Assembly: GCA_003999685.1 (NCBI GenBank)
Contig: CP021226.1
Location: 434,001 to 498,000 of the forward strand
Direction: 5' to 3'
DNA from: Taiwanofungus camphoratus
Taxonomy: Eukaryota > Basidiomycota > Agaricomycetes > Polyporales > Taiwanofungaceae
Length of the DNA stretch: 64,000 bases
The notes beneath the pieces are model-generated. The model did not search any database. It was not told the DNA's origin and worked only from the letters and a program-made list of their open reading frames with translations. Of this stretch, positions 1-11,128 are shown one piece after another; position 1 is the first letter of the stretch; every line of letters begins with the position of its first letter. A program made the translations under genes and the position numbers.

Positions 1-888
1 CAGCGTTGATCAGCCTGCTTGCGGGCGTCGGCATCTTCCTTCTATAATCCCGGGAGAAATAGCTTGCTCGTTGTTTCCTCTTGAGTAGACTATGGACTGG
101 TGAACGACTTATTGTGTAGCTACATACACACCGTCTGATCTCGTGACTGTACGTACGTACACGCTTGGTATGCGTCGTTTGGACTCTTCATACCAAGTTT
201 CAACATTGAAACACCATACTATTCGGTGATATAATTTTCGGGATGAATCATGTAACTTACGATGAACACATCTACCTATCCCTGGGAGTTGCAGTTGAAC
301 GAGGACTGCGTGATGGTTTACAATGGCTAGTATGCGCTCGCTGTGGCATCGAACACAGACTGGAAAATGATCGGTTGCTCAAACAGAACATGTAGGAGCT
401 ACAAGCCGGTTCCTAAAGGTCCCATTCTAGGCTGAACGACCCGCCTGGGACGGTACATCTCCACGATCCCTCTTTGACCTCGCCATCACGCATACAGCGG
501 TCGACGATGAAGCCATTTTCCGAGGCCGCGAGGAACGTATCCGGAATGACAACCGTGTTCGCCCCTCCCGTCCCTGCTGGCGACGGTGGCAAGACGTCAG
601 AGGGTGATACCGCAAATGTGAGCGAGAGTGCTTGGCCCTGTGCCGCTTTTGGGCGCGACAGGAAGCGTGACAGGACGTTTGGAGAAGCGTGCGCTTGGAG
701 CTCGTAGATCTACGCCGGGAGCGTAAGGACAGAAAATGCAGGTTCGGTGGGTGCGTACCTGTACGCGCGTGCCTTCTGGGGGGGCATTATCGCCCTCAAG
801 GGCAAACGACCCTCGGGATGGGTCGCCTGATGTAATCTGATGTAATTCTACCGCCTAGCGGGATATGTCAGTAATTCAATGTTTCCAA
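1..888. other. no gene recognised
   Basis: Short open frames on both strands only, none with a recognisable domain or a plausible exon chain. A short palindrome of alternating GTAC lies near 147-160. Nothing else could be supported here. Confidence 0.5.
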
Positions 889-2026
889 CTAAATAAACAC
901 TCTGGTTCGTACCTCGTAGACACCGCCTGTTTGGCGAAGGACGCCCAGATAAAATTGATCGTCCTTCATAGTCACGTCTAATGGACTATGTACATCTTTT
1001 GATGTGAGGGAACTCTTGCGCTTCTGGATAACATTAAGTAGAAGGCGCGACGGGCTGGCGTTATTGAGCGAGTGGACAAGATTCCCTTCGGAACTATCGT
1101 CTTGATTAACAATAAAATAGAACCACGAATGCGCACGAGCTACCTCGTCACGATTAAAGGTGCTGTGATCGCCTCTAAGCCAGGAAATTCTACGTGTGAA
1201 CGTGAACCTGCGGACGAAGTGAGACATAACCCGACTGCACCCGTTGAATGGATTGATGTTCCGTAGAAGAGTGTGAAAGGTCGCCCCGTGACGAACGGAG
1301 TAGATGATGCAATCAGGCCTAGCTTGAACCAGACATTCATCATATTGAATATCGCTTTGGCAATGCTCTTGAAAAAGTAGACGCCGACTGACCTTTGTGG
1401 CTAACGGAAAGGAGCGCAGTGCGCTGGACAGACCGTCTGGGGCACTATCAGAGAGATAAATAATATTGTTCACGTCCTCTGAGCTAAGAGCTGATGTAAA
1501 TGTTCTATGCATAACGTAACATAGCATAGCGGGCCAACCTGAGGGCTTGTAGAGCTGATGGTAGAGCTTTACTACTGGTCTTCCTCGCCCAGACATCTTC
1601 CCAGTTAATATCTGCTAGATCATCTCCTGTATGAGTAGCATTCGCCAAGTCTTGCTCGTCTCTTTTCCGGAACGAATGCCACCGTCCAACCTGGACAGCC
1701 GGTTTACCTGGTATGGTACTTCTGAATGGCGTAGCCTTTCCACTATCAAATATGGCGACTGAACATAAGATATGCTCCTTTATGGAGTTCTCTGGATTCA
1801 AATTGGCAGAGAGACATCCTGCAGAATGACTAGAGAGAGAGGTAAGGGTGGAAACTAGGGCAGAAACTTCGCTAGAATCTGAATGCGGAGAAACCGATAA
1901 AGTGAAGAGAGCGACATGGGACGCAAAACTGGCACGTATATGTGCAAGGTGGGAGATGATGTCTGAGGTTGTGCGCGATAATATCGTGCTCATATATAAT
2001 GCCATAGTGAAATATACAAAATACAA
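889..2026 (-). CDS. unidentified spliced gene or relic
   Basis: Two long overlapping open frames on the minus strand (2026-1505 and 1596-889) read like protein. One includes SLSSHSAGC and DDLADINWEDVW; the other includes SEDVNNIIYLSDSAPDG and later TMKDDQFYLGVLRQTGGVYE. They can be joined by an intron with donor GTTGGC and acceptor TATGCATAG near 1550-1500, which removes the overlap. I do not recognise the family and no catalytic motif stands out. No convincing ATG was found, so the 5' end is open; another minus-strand open stretch at 2573-2157 could belong upstream. It may be a full gene missing its first exon in my model, or a relic. The existence of coding sequence is likelier than the exact structure. 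Confidence 0.35.
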
Positions 2027-2640
2027 GAGCTATCTGTTCTCTCAGGTCGCGTCGAGGCAGAACGAAAGACTCCTCGTGGCGCGTTCAACGAAGACGTGAT
2101 CCTGAGACCGTCCTCTTTTCAGGACTGCAAGGTGCACTCGAAGTGTTCATGCATACTTATTCATTCACAGAATAGTCAGATAACACTGAGAACGATTGTA
2201 GAGTATAAGGATAAGGCTCCCAAGAATTGCGGATCATATCAGAATTATCACTGGTGACCGCATTCACTGACCCACGGCACCTAGGTTCAACAGACTTATT
2301 GACGCGTTGATATAAGACATCTCTGTTGTCACACAAAGTACATACCTTACTCAAGCTTACTTGGCAAGGTCTAAGGAAGCTTGTAAGCGGATTATACACT
2401 AACATTAGTACACGCGTCGGCGATAAAAGATCGCATACATCTCGTCGTACCTTGGTCAACGAGTCCGTCAAGATGGTGGATCCGGAGCTGAGGCAATGCC
2501 TTCGTTCCCTTTCAGGCTCGATGTCTGACCGGGTACCGCAAGCAAAGAACCTCGCAAACCGGCTTGTGCTCAACGGAGGGTGCGTCGCCCTTGATTTTGC
2601 GCAAGTCTACTCGCCTTGATTCGCATTTCATTCCACTGGC

Positions 2641-3540
2641 TTACAGCACATGCCCCTCGGCGGACCTTGCACAAATCAACCGCATCGACGAACAGCTGCG
2701 TGAAGCGATGGCGCACATATGCAGCGCACGGAACAGCATGTTACATGTGAATCGCCTGCCGCCTGAGGTCACGTCCCTGGTCTTCGAGGAGCTCGCGTCC
2801 AGCGCACGCAGAGAGCTCAACCCACAGCGTCCCACCAAGCGCTTCATGGACGCTGCGGTGGTGTGCCGCCACTGGCGCCGCGCTGTCCTGCCATGCGCTC
2901 TGGGCCACAGTGGTCATCGGCAAGCGGACGTCGCCAGGACCGACGGAACATATACTCGCGATCAGTACAGATGACGCCGCGCAGAAGAGTAGCAAGGGGG
3001 AACTGCTCGGGAGTGTAGTGACACCGAAATACGTGGGTTGCGTTCAGCTGCTTCAGCATGATGTGCTACCGACGGCGGATATGTATATTTCGTTCCATAT
3101 ATGTAATATCCCGTGCTGAATCTAACCCTCTCGCGGCAAAGATATCCCCGACATCCACACAACCCCCTGGTACCATAGGGTTTCCTGGCGTCGTGACCCC
3201 GTCCGCCCATCTGCGCTCGCGCCGCATAGGAAGCATAGTGAAGGCGAGACTTGAAGTGAACAGCGCCAAGTCGGTTCACTGCTCGGTTCACCGTTCCCCG
3301 ACCAGGCGATCGCGGGCAGCAGGTGCGGATTCATGTAAGACCGACTATCGCTTGAGAACAGTTGGGCCGCCAACTCAGACGGTAACACCTCGAGAGTACA
3401 TGTTCTGACCTTCAGGCTCCTGCAGCTGAATTTCCATGTCCCGTGTAGCGGACATGCTTCGCAGGAATCCGGTTCCGATGTGCACTGGACGTGGCCTACG
3501 GTTTCTTGGGACCCCTTGGCAACCGGTTGTGCCATGAAAT
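2641..3540 (+). pseudogene. F-box protein relic
   Basis: The start reads like the common agaricomycete F-box layout: a short coiled segment with INRIDEQLREAM and then the F-box core LPPEVTSLVFEELAS, ending in VCRHWRRAVL. F-box proteins recruit substrates to SCF ubiquitin ligases through Skp1. After RRAVLP near 2888 the frame must change to continue as ALWATVVIGKRTSPGPTEH, the expected next segment, so the copy is frameshifted. Further downstream scattered leucine-rich text (for example LLQLNFHVPCSG near 3410-3450) appears in yet another frame. No intron with good splice sites explains the shifts. The family call is good; that it is dead is likely but not proven. Confidence 0.6.
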
Positions 3541-3710
3541 ACTACATTGATCCACTTACTCAATCCCTGACATCACCCTGTATCGCGGCGGCTGTAGCTA
3601 CACAGCAAGTATCCCCATTTAGAGGCGGCGAGGGACGACCGCAAGCTGCAATGTCGTCATTCGGGGATCGGGGATCGGCGGCCGGTCCTACAACTGACAA
3701 GTCGAGCTGA

Positions 3711-4225
3711 AGAGTCGTACATCTACATTGTCAACTTGAAGGACACAATGCTGTTCCGGCCAGCCCAGCAGCACAGTGCCCAGTTACATCCAGAAGCAGG
3801 CGCATGCTCGTGCAACGCTGTCAGTTAGCCATGGCGTATGCGCGTAGGGTGATGTTCAGAGAACGAGAAGATTATACATCCCATATATCATGAGACCTAC
3901 CAGCCACAGAAGAGCCAGCAGGATGACACTACGCAACTGCGGCTGTGGCACATTCTTGGTGCCAATAACTGCGATTAGTTGCTAAAAGTCAAGAGCGCCC
4001 TTGGATCCTGCTGACGGCAGTGTCTACACAGCCAATCTGCATGCCATGCGGCTGCACTTAGTACGCTCGCTCTGGCTCGCGCACCTACAGACAATTGCAA
4101 TGAACGCGGGCATGTAGGCCATCTGGAAGATCTCGGAAATCAGAAAACCAGTGCGGCTTGACCAGGTGAGGCCATTATAACTCTAGAAACCACCCACTTA
4201 CACCATCGACAGCAACAGCAGCAGC
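3711..4225. other. no gene recognised
   Basis: No open frame of note and no repeat was seen between the F-box relic and the Ser/Thr-rich frame. Confidence 0.5.
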
Positions 4226-4342
4226 ATGCTTGCCTTCCTGCCTTCTGTCTCTGTCGATGTGCTCGCTTCCGCGCTGCTGGCGGCTGCGGCACCCGCCGCC
4301 GATCCGCATATCCCCTCCATTGGCACCACGATCGACATATCG

Positions 4343-4435
4343 TCGTCGCCTTCGCTCACCACGATCGGTACACCGTCATCGCCTTCACTCACCACAGTCC
4401 CTGTACCGTCCTCGCCTTCGGTCAGTGTCGAGTCA
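4343..4435 (+). repeat. 33-nt tandem repeat, about 2.8 units
   Basis: Units begin at 4343, 4376 and 4409 (the last partial). Each starts tcNtcgccttc and encodes SSPSLTT followed by IGTP or VPVP. They lie inside the Ser/Thr-rich frame and keep its phase. Confidence 0.75.
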
Positions 4436-4528
4436 TCCATTCCCCTGTCCAGCACGCTACTCGCCATGCTCCACGCGTCAGGCATCTCCTCGTCTGTGGT
4501 GGCCAGTACCGCGGTCGTGTACCGTTTC

Positions 4529-4609
4529 TGCATCCGAGGGGCCCAGTTCAATCTCTGCATCCGCAGAACCCAGCATAGTCTCTGCATCCGCTGTTCCCAC
4601 AAGCATCTC
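4529..4609 (+). repeat. 27-nt tandem repeat, 3 units
   Basis: Three 27-nt units start at 4529, 4556 and 4583, each beginning tgcatccg and ending in (c/t)tc. In the downstream frame they encode nine-residue units of the type SASEGPSSI, SASAEPSIV, SASAVPTSI. Confidence 0.8.
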
Positions 4610-4865
4610 CGTGCCCGAACTGTCCACAATCAGTATTCCTGTAGGGCCCAGTAGTGCCTCCGTATTCGACTCGTCCATTTCTAGTACTCTCTTCACCACA
4701 CCCTCCAGTATTATCGAGTCTACTCTTCGTACCGTTGCTATCAAGTCCGGTATTATCTATCCAACTCCTACGGTCCCTGCAATCTCGGTGCTCGTCTTAT
4801 CGACCTTTCCTCTCCTTAGAGGAACGGAAATAGAAGACAAACAATATGCAAGTTACAGGCCGTAA

Positions 4866-7800
4866 GAGGGATAAATTTTGGAATGAGGTTTGATAGTTTC
4901 AGAAGTGACACGGTGATTTTTGACTCTGAATGATGTCTGCGGTCGCCCCGGTCATGAACCTTTCGTACATAATTAAATGTGCTATGCAGTACATATATGT
5001 GAGTTTTTGATATCTTGTTGATATGATGGACCATTATGATAAAGATATATCATTTGTTGTAGTGATCATCCGATTGAGATGGACCGAGAGAGAAAATGTT
5101 CATGTCTCGAACTGGAAGCAAAGCACTAACACAGCATGTAAACTCAGTAGCTGGGTGTGATCCAAAAACATCGCCATCGAAGGCAACTTTTTGTCAAACC
5201 GGCAATCGATACTAATATCATTGGACTATTATGCTATAGAATATCATCGTAATATGCTCATGACATTTCTACGAGAGAAAGGATAGATCTTGTAGTCATC
5301 GTATAAGTGGAAAGTCGTGGGGCACTCCGGCTCGATGTCAACCATGATTGACACTGAAAATGTGATCCCGCTAGTTGCTAACACACCACGTATAAGGTCA
5401 AGTCAAAGATATTCAGACATTTCGAAGAAAAACATAGGAAACCAGCCCAAAAATAGCAGTTGTCCTTATACTGCGTGGACAGCCCAGCCAGGAGCCGGCG
5501 CCGCAAACATAGCGATACGTCTGCCCATGCTTCCGACACTGCCAATGCCATATCAATGTCTTGCCGTTACCGGTAGCCATCTCTGCGTTGACAAATGAGG
5601 ATTTTCTACTGAACCGTTTGTTTAATTCTACATCTGGTACCGACGTTTCTCCCTTAGCTTCATATTCCGTCCCAATGGATTATTGGCACTAGTGAGCTCG
5701 GTCTTGAGCTCGAATCAACTTACTGTGATGTTCTAGTATCTAAACCCTCCATAAGCGCGCCTGCTGGTATCTTGCTCCCGCCTGAAATTTGAAATTCTGC
5801 CAGTGTGTGGTCACGGTCCATTCCTTTTATCACATCTTCTCTCAGCTTTCTTGGGTTACTTGATCGATATCAAAAGGCATTCCCAGGTCTTGTCAGCATA
5901 GCTACTGCGTCAACTTTCCGTGCAGGACATCATGTTCGAAGTCCTCCACGTAATAGTCATTCCTACAACCGCTTTGAGACATGAAATCGGACTAAACTCG
6001 TGTAACCTCTTGTTTGATAATAATTGTACAAGCCGTGACTAGTGAATACTTGAATAGTGGTAAGAGAATCTCGTACACAGAACGATCGTTGATGGCCATT
6101 GTAAAGTTATACTTGTACTTAGTTTTGAACCAATGAGATACTGCAACGCGGATAGGGATCATCGTCTGAACTTTAGACTGCAGCCTTCTAATTCCCACTA
6201 CGTCAAGATTGGGACATAATCAATGAGCTCACCTACAGATGTCGTCCATAATATATTTGCCACAGTGAAGACATACGCCACGAAGGCGCAAGTGGAAAAA
6301 AAATTGACAGAAGCACTTTTACCGAAGAAACGTCCTCTCGGACGCTCCCCGTCGCACAGTGTCTGTGCAGCACACTCTCGAAGGTAGTAGGACCACATTA
6401 CCTTCCCCCGCATACTATACCAGCTCCTTCATGGAGACAATCATCCACACGAGTTCATTCGACCCCTGCTCCATCGTACTTCCCCTAGTGCCCGAGAGCT
6501 TCGGGGTTTCCGTCCACTCATACCCAATCGTCCTTCAGCCTGATGACCACACCTTCGTGTGACGGAGGCAAACGTCTCCCAGATCTGAAGTGCCTTTTGA
6601 CCGCCCCACCAATGCGTTCTCGTGAACCGGAGCTCACGCAGTGTCCCGCTCGCAGTTTCCGAACTCGGCCACTCGCACGTCTCGTCTTCTTGTATGCATG
6701 CAACGACCAGCGCTCACGGGCCCACAAATACTAGACAAGACCCCTCCTCAGCGGGCCTACTCTTCGCCCTCGCGCTCCATCGCGCTCCGTCTGGACACCT
6801 ACTGCCAGGGAACAGTGCCCACCGACCGATTGCACCACCGGCCCTAACCACGAAGTGGAAAAGGCACACACTGCCGCCAAACGCGAGCACGAAACTCTAT
6901 TGCAACAAGGCTGTCATAAACAGCCTCTTTTCCCGCGGGAGTCGCAAGTCCGGCAACAATGGGAGGAATCTGCGTACTGGCGAGTCGTCCTTTGCAGAGA
7001 TCCAAGAGGAGGGACAAATCGAGAGAACGGTACCAGCCTCTGAGTCATAGAAGTCAGGTGAAACATAGCAAGGCAGGGAGCTTCTCCAACCGGCCGACGC
7101 ATAAGAAGAGCGAGAACGCAACAAGAGGAATAAGCTCGAGGAAACCGGTCTTAACGTGACCGCCTGAATAACGAACGCATGGAGGTACAACATCTGGTCG
7201 CTCCAAAGATCCGGGTGGGCACCGACGTAAGCCCGTCGCGTCACGGCATAGTCATCCAACCAGGTTCCAGAAAATCGGGTAGAGCGAGGGCCGAATTACT
7301 TCCGCGCGGCGGGTAATCGTAGCCCGCCTTTCTGTAGTGAAAGGGCAGGAGTTGGGGGCGGCTAAACAGACATGAAGGGACTATACGTATAGCAGCTGAG
7401 CCACTACCGCACACCCATCCCAACATTACCATGCGTGGCTTCTAGACCCGCCACACATTCAGCACCTCTCTTCCACTGCGGTCTGAACACAAGTGTGCCC
7501 TAACTGCTCCCTAGGTAAAACTGTGATGGCAACCTCCATCAAACGCCTTCCTGCGCGTCCATGTAACGTCTAGACACCTGCAAACAACACTTCATGATCC
7601 AACGCCTGCGAGTTGCGTAGCCATGTAGTTTCGCTGCACTAGCCAGTGCTTCTAGACTCCAACCCCTATACCACTGCTGCCCTTGGAATAGGCAGCAAAA
7701 GGAGAGAGGTAGTCTACGGCGAGCCAAACTGACGTAAATGTCGCCGGGGTCGAGCTCAGCCCTGTGCCCCGACTCTGCAGCCGGGCAGGACCTTGCCCTA

Positions 7801-9210
7801 GGAAGGGGTCAAAAAACCTAAGTTACATGTGTCCTGTACGGACGCTCGTTTGGTACTCTGAGGAGCAGGGAAGAGTGTCGGAATGGCTCCTCGGTCGGTC
7901 AGCACCCTGCCGCAATAAGGCGCATCGGAAAGCAAGAATCGAGCGGCATGAAGCAGTATTGGGCAAGATTGACCTGTGAAGGACTGTATGTAACCCATCC
8001 GCATGATTGTATCCATGAACTCGCGGCCAGTGTGTGCGTAGCTCGTTTGCTCTCCAGAAAGGCACTCATCAAGATGCCGCGACGCTTCTCTGGTGCCTAC
8101 CTCGAAGTCCACCATCCCTAGAGCTGAACGATCTCGCACCTTCCGGTGTCGCCTTCCCATTTCGCTGTTTTCAAGTCTGTCCGCTTGGAAGCACTCTGGG
8201 TCCACAAGGAACATTTCTGCTCCTCAGTGGGTATGAGTCTCTCTTCCTGTGTGTGGCGGTCGCATGAAAAGGAGAAGCGAATTGGGGTCCCGAGGCAATA
8301 CTAGTAGAGATCTGCGCGTGCAACCCTGGGATGTAGTCGACTATTACACGATGTAGAGCACTTTCCGGAGAAGCGATTGAGAGTGATACTGGAAAGGTCA
8401 TTACAAGATAAGACACTGAGCAAGCAAGAACATGGAGTGACCGTGCGCAATTCCACAAGTTTCAGGCCATCCACAAGATGCAAGCCGTCGCTGACAGGAA
8501 TGTCCGACCGGTACAGTTGTCACCGCTCGAGACACGACGCCAGACACAACAAAGCTCCCCCTCGAGCAAAGTTTGAACACAATGTAACCCTTTCAACACT
8601 TAGGGTTAGATTTCACTCCGGTTCAGAGTGCATCATGTTGGCTGGAAACAGCTACTCGGCTGCCGGTAAGTGTGCGCAGGATGTCACAGACAAGGGACCC
8701 GGAGCGATGGAGGACATCGAAAGGACGTCAATTTCGGTGCCAGAGCAGAGTACCTTGGGCTGGGAGAAGTTTCCGAGATGCGTCCAGACTGATCAATGTC
8801 GTCGTCAAGGGCTGGGCGGTAGACTTGGAAAGAGTGCAGTGCGCTCGCCCAAACTTCATAAGGACCCGCGCTGTGGCCACGACACGTCAACAGAGGACAA
8901 CAACACGGTTGGCGCGACTCTTGAGACTGATTTCCGTTCCAGCTCCACTTGAAGCACTACTGTACATATTTGATGCGTTTTCTTGTACGCGCAAATATCT
9001 CGAAGATGTTGGAGCTTAAGCTACAAATCCAGAATCTAAGTTGATCTCTAGTTACCAACTATAAATACACTGGTCTATATGGATGTTTTTCTACACGTGG
9101 TCTTAATCGTTTTCAGCGGTCACTAATCAGAAATGAAGGCGACAAGTTACAATGACGATACGACAATGTGACTCCTCGTATGAGAATGTGATGCCTGTGC
9201 AAACAAAAGA
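4866..9210. other. 4.3 kb with no gene recognised
   Basis: AT-richer up to about 6.2 kb, then GC-richer with many short frames of Arg/Ser/Pro-rich text on both strands, typical of chance frames. No domain, exon chain, terminal repeat or transposase motif could be recognised. It may hold strongly decayed sequence. Confidence 0.5.
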
Positions 9211-10900
9211 CTAATTAGAGGTCTTCAGCATCCAGACCTTCAGCGACAGCCCAGGCTCATTGTTATTCTTGCCTGTAGGATACTATACGCCCGCTGCATT
9301 CAATACGATGGGCTTCTCAGTCAACTCGAAGACAAAGTTTGACAGTAGAACTGCCAATACGACCTCTTGGCAGGAGTCGAGAGTCAGTATCTTCTGCGTA
9401 CGATTTTCATTGATAACTCACTCATTTCCATCTCTGAGAATTTGAAGCCGCTGATAGGACGAGTTGGAATTAATGTGGACTCGCCAATCAATTGTCAGAA
9501 AAAAGCACATACATGCAACCCCTCCTGCCGCCAATGAACGTCATCCTGTGGGAAAAGAGATCAACATAAGGAATCAATCATTTTTTAGCATCAAGTTGGA
9601 ATATACGCCTGGAACGTGGGCTTGCACAACAGGGTTAGGAAGGGAAGAAAGCTAGCAATCAGGGATCCATTCGAGAGCATCTTTACCCCAGGCAGCCTTG
9701 TTTGTGTTGGATCCCAGGATGCCGACAAAGACTTCAGTGCCTTTCGGAGTCGGGATCTCATCCATCATTTTCCCGTCAACTCCACTGATAGGCTGGGATA
9801 AGGGAAGCACAAAGTGTTTCCTGGACCTGTTTCAGACGGAGTCAGTCCATATTTGCAAACGTGATTGTGCATACAATATACAGACACACGACTCACGAAA
9901 CTAGCTAGACTATATCTGCAAAGCTGATCATTGTGTTGTTCATTTATGATGCGATTGAAAAATGCGTACAGCCGCAACGTCTCCCGACATACAGCGTCTA
10001 AATACGGGAGACTGTTCAACTCGTCATAGAGAATGTTATCTCCAGCATGGGCTTCTAACAGTTCATCCCGCAAATGTTCTTGTACATTCAGATCCTTCGC
10101 CAGGTTTTGCAAAGCTCGGGACAGAGCGTTCGAAGTTGTATCCATTCCAGCAAATATTAGGGTCCTGCTTGAAATATCAGCTTCCGTAATCCGAGGTTTC
10201 AGAATTATACATAGTCTGTACTTACGACATCTGCGCTATCAACTCTTTCTCAGGTAATTTATCTGCATCAGACGCAGCCATATTTGCGTTCACTGAAGAA
10301 GAGTAAGCAGACTTTCTAAAGGCTACTAAACTGGAATCTACTCACTGAGAATGCTCATGATATCTTTGCCTTCCCCTACCTGCTGCAACAGGGCCATATC
10401 TCCTCGTTTTAGAGCAGCTTGTTTTGCTTTAAATATCTCTATGGTTTTCTCGTCCATGATGTCCACAATCGACTTGAGGTCCTACTTGTACATCGAACTG
10501 AGAGTATTTCTGATCAGTCTCTGGAGAGCTCTCATAGGGAATAGTTTTGTGCAAATACTTTTATAATCACCCATGCTGTGGCGATTCCGCTTGCACCCAA
10601 AGAGTCTTGTATCATGCAGATGATATCCGCTGGCCTATACGGTGCACCATCCAGTTGCATAATGGCCACCCCTTCTCGTTAGAAACTCCTTTCCGGTCAC
10701 GTCTCAGTACTTCATGCTCAAGAGGAATACAGTCAAGTAGAATACTCTACTACCAAGCATTGATATTTGAATCTCGACAAGCTCCATCAGGAAAACTGAC
10801 ACACATTGTCCAGTGAGACATGGGCCGCCCAGCTTATGCATACAGCAATCAAGAAGTGTGGGGAGCATGTGAGTGATGTAAGTTTGCTGATAAATCAAGG
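9211..10900 (-). pseudogene. cytochrome P450 pseudogene, 5' truncated
   Basis: The C-terminal half of a CYP5144/CYP5150-type P450 can be followed. Near 10480-10380 it has DIMDEKTIEIF and GEGKDIMSIL; near 10150 the I-helix TLIFAGMDTTSNALSRAL; then the K-helix ETLRLYA and GVDGKMMDEIPTPKGTEVF near 9760. The haem loop GGRRGCIGFKFSEMEM is split by an intron at about 9530-9450 and keeps the Cys. The expected membrane anchor and first 200 or so residues are missing, since Bor1 ends only about 230 bp upstream. Two in-frame TAG codons fall in conserved text: 9654-9652 where W of the RWLS segment is expected, and 9285-9283 where Q of AGVQYPT is expected. A third TAG at 10484-10482 might instead be an intron acceptor. 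P450s of this type are microsomal monooxygenases for xenobiotics or secondary metabolites; this copy is very probably dead. Confidence 0.8.
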
Positions 10901-11128
10901 TCAGACGTGGCCCAACAGTCAGAAGAGGCTTCATCTATGCAGCTGTGGGCAATTCCCGTGACCAGAACCTACCAGTACAGAAACCCACGAGCAATCACCT
11001 CTTACAGCAGAGCAGGAGAAATTGGCTTGAACTGGTCTTTGTGAGACGCTGCATACATAACCTCAGAACCGCGAACCTTGTACATCTATTTGTCAACATA
11101 TACAGAATAAACATCCATCTCTTGATGG

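Larger units (their letters stand above)
4226..4865 (+). pseudogene. Ser/Thr-rich secreted-type protein, frame-broken
   Basis: The frame opens at ATG 4226 with a possible signal peptide (MLAFLPSVSVDVLASALLAA, then AAPAAD) followed by Ser/Thr/Pro-rich repeats such as SSPSLTTIGTP. The Ser-rich reading continues after about 4525 in a different frame (units like SASEGPSSI and SASAEPSIV) up to the stop near 4863. In the first half that second frame is Arg/Pro-rich, a sign of the wrong frame. So either one frameshift or an unrecognised splice lies near 4500-4530. If intact it would be a mucin-like wall or secreted protein; no domain is recognisable. The opposite strand is open too, which such repeats often cause. 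Confidence 0.4.

Noticed and set aside
4198-4629. Minus-strand open frame of about 140 codons opposite the Ser-rich repeats
   Set aside because: Repeats of this kind leave both strands open; the plus strand has the better signal peptide and the typical composition.
10482-10484. A third nonsense codon in the P450 relic
   Set aside because: It sits where an intron acceptor is possible, so it was not counted as proof of decay.
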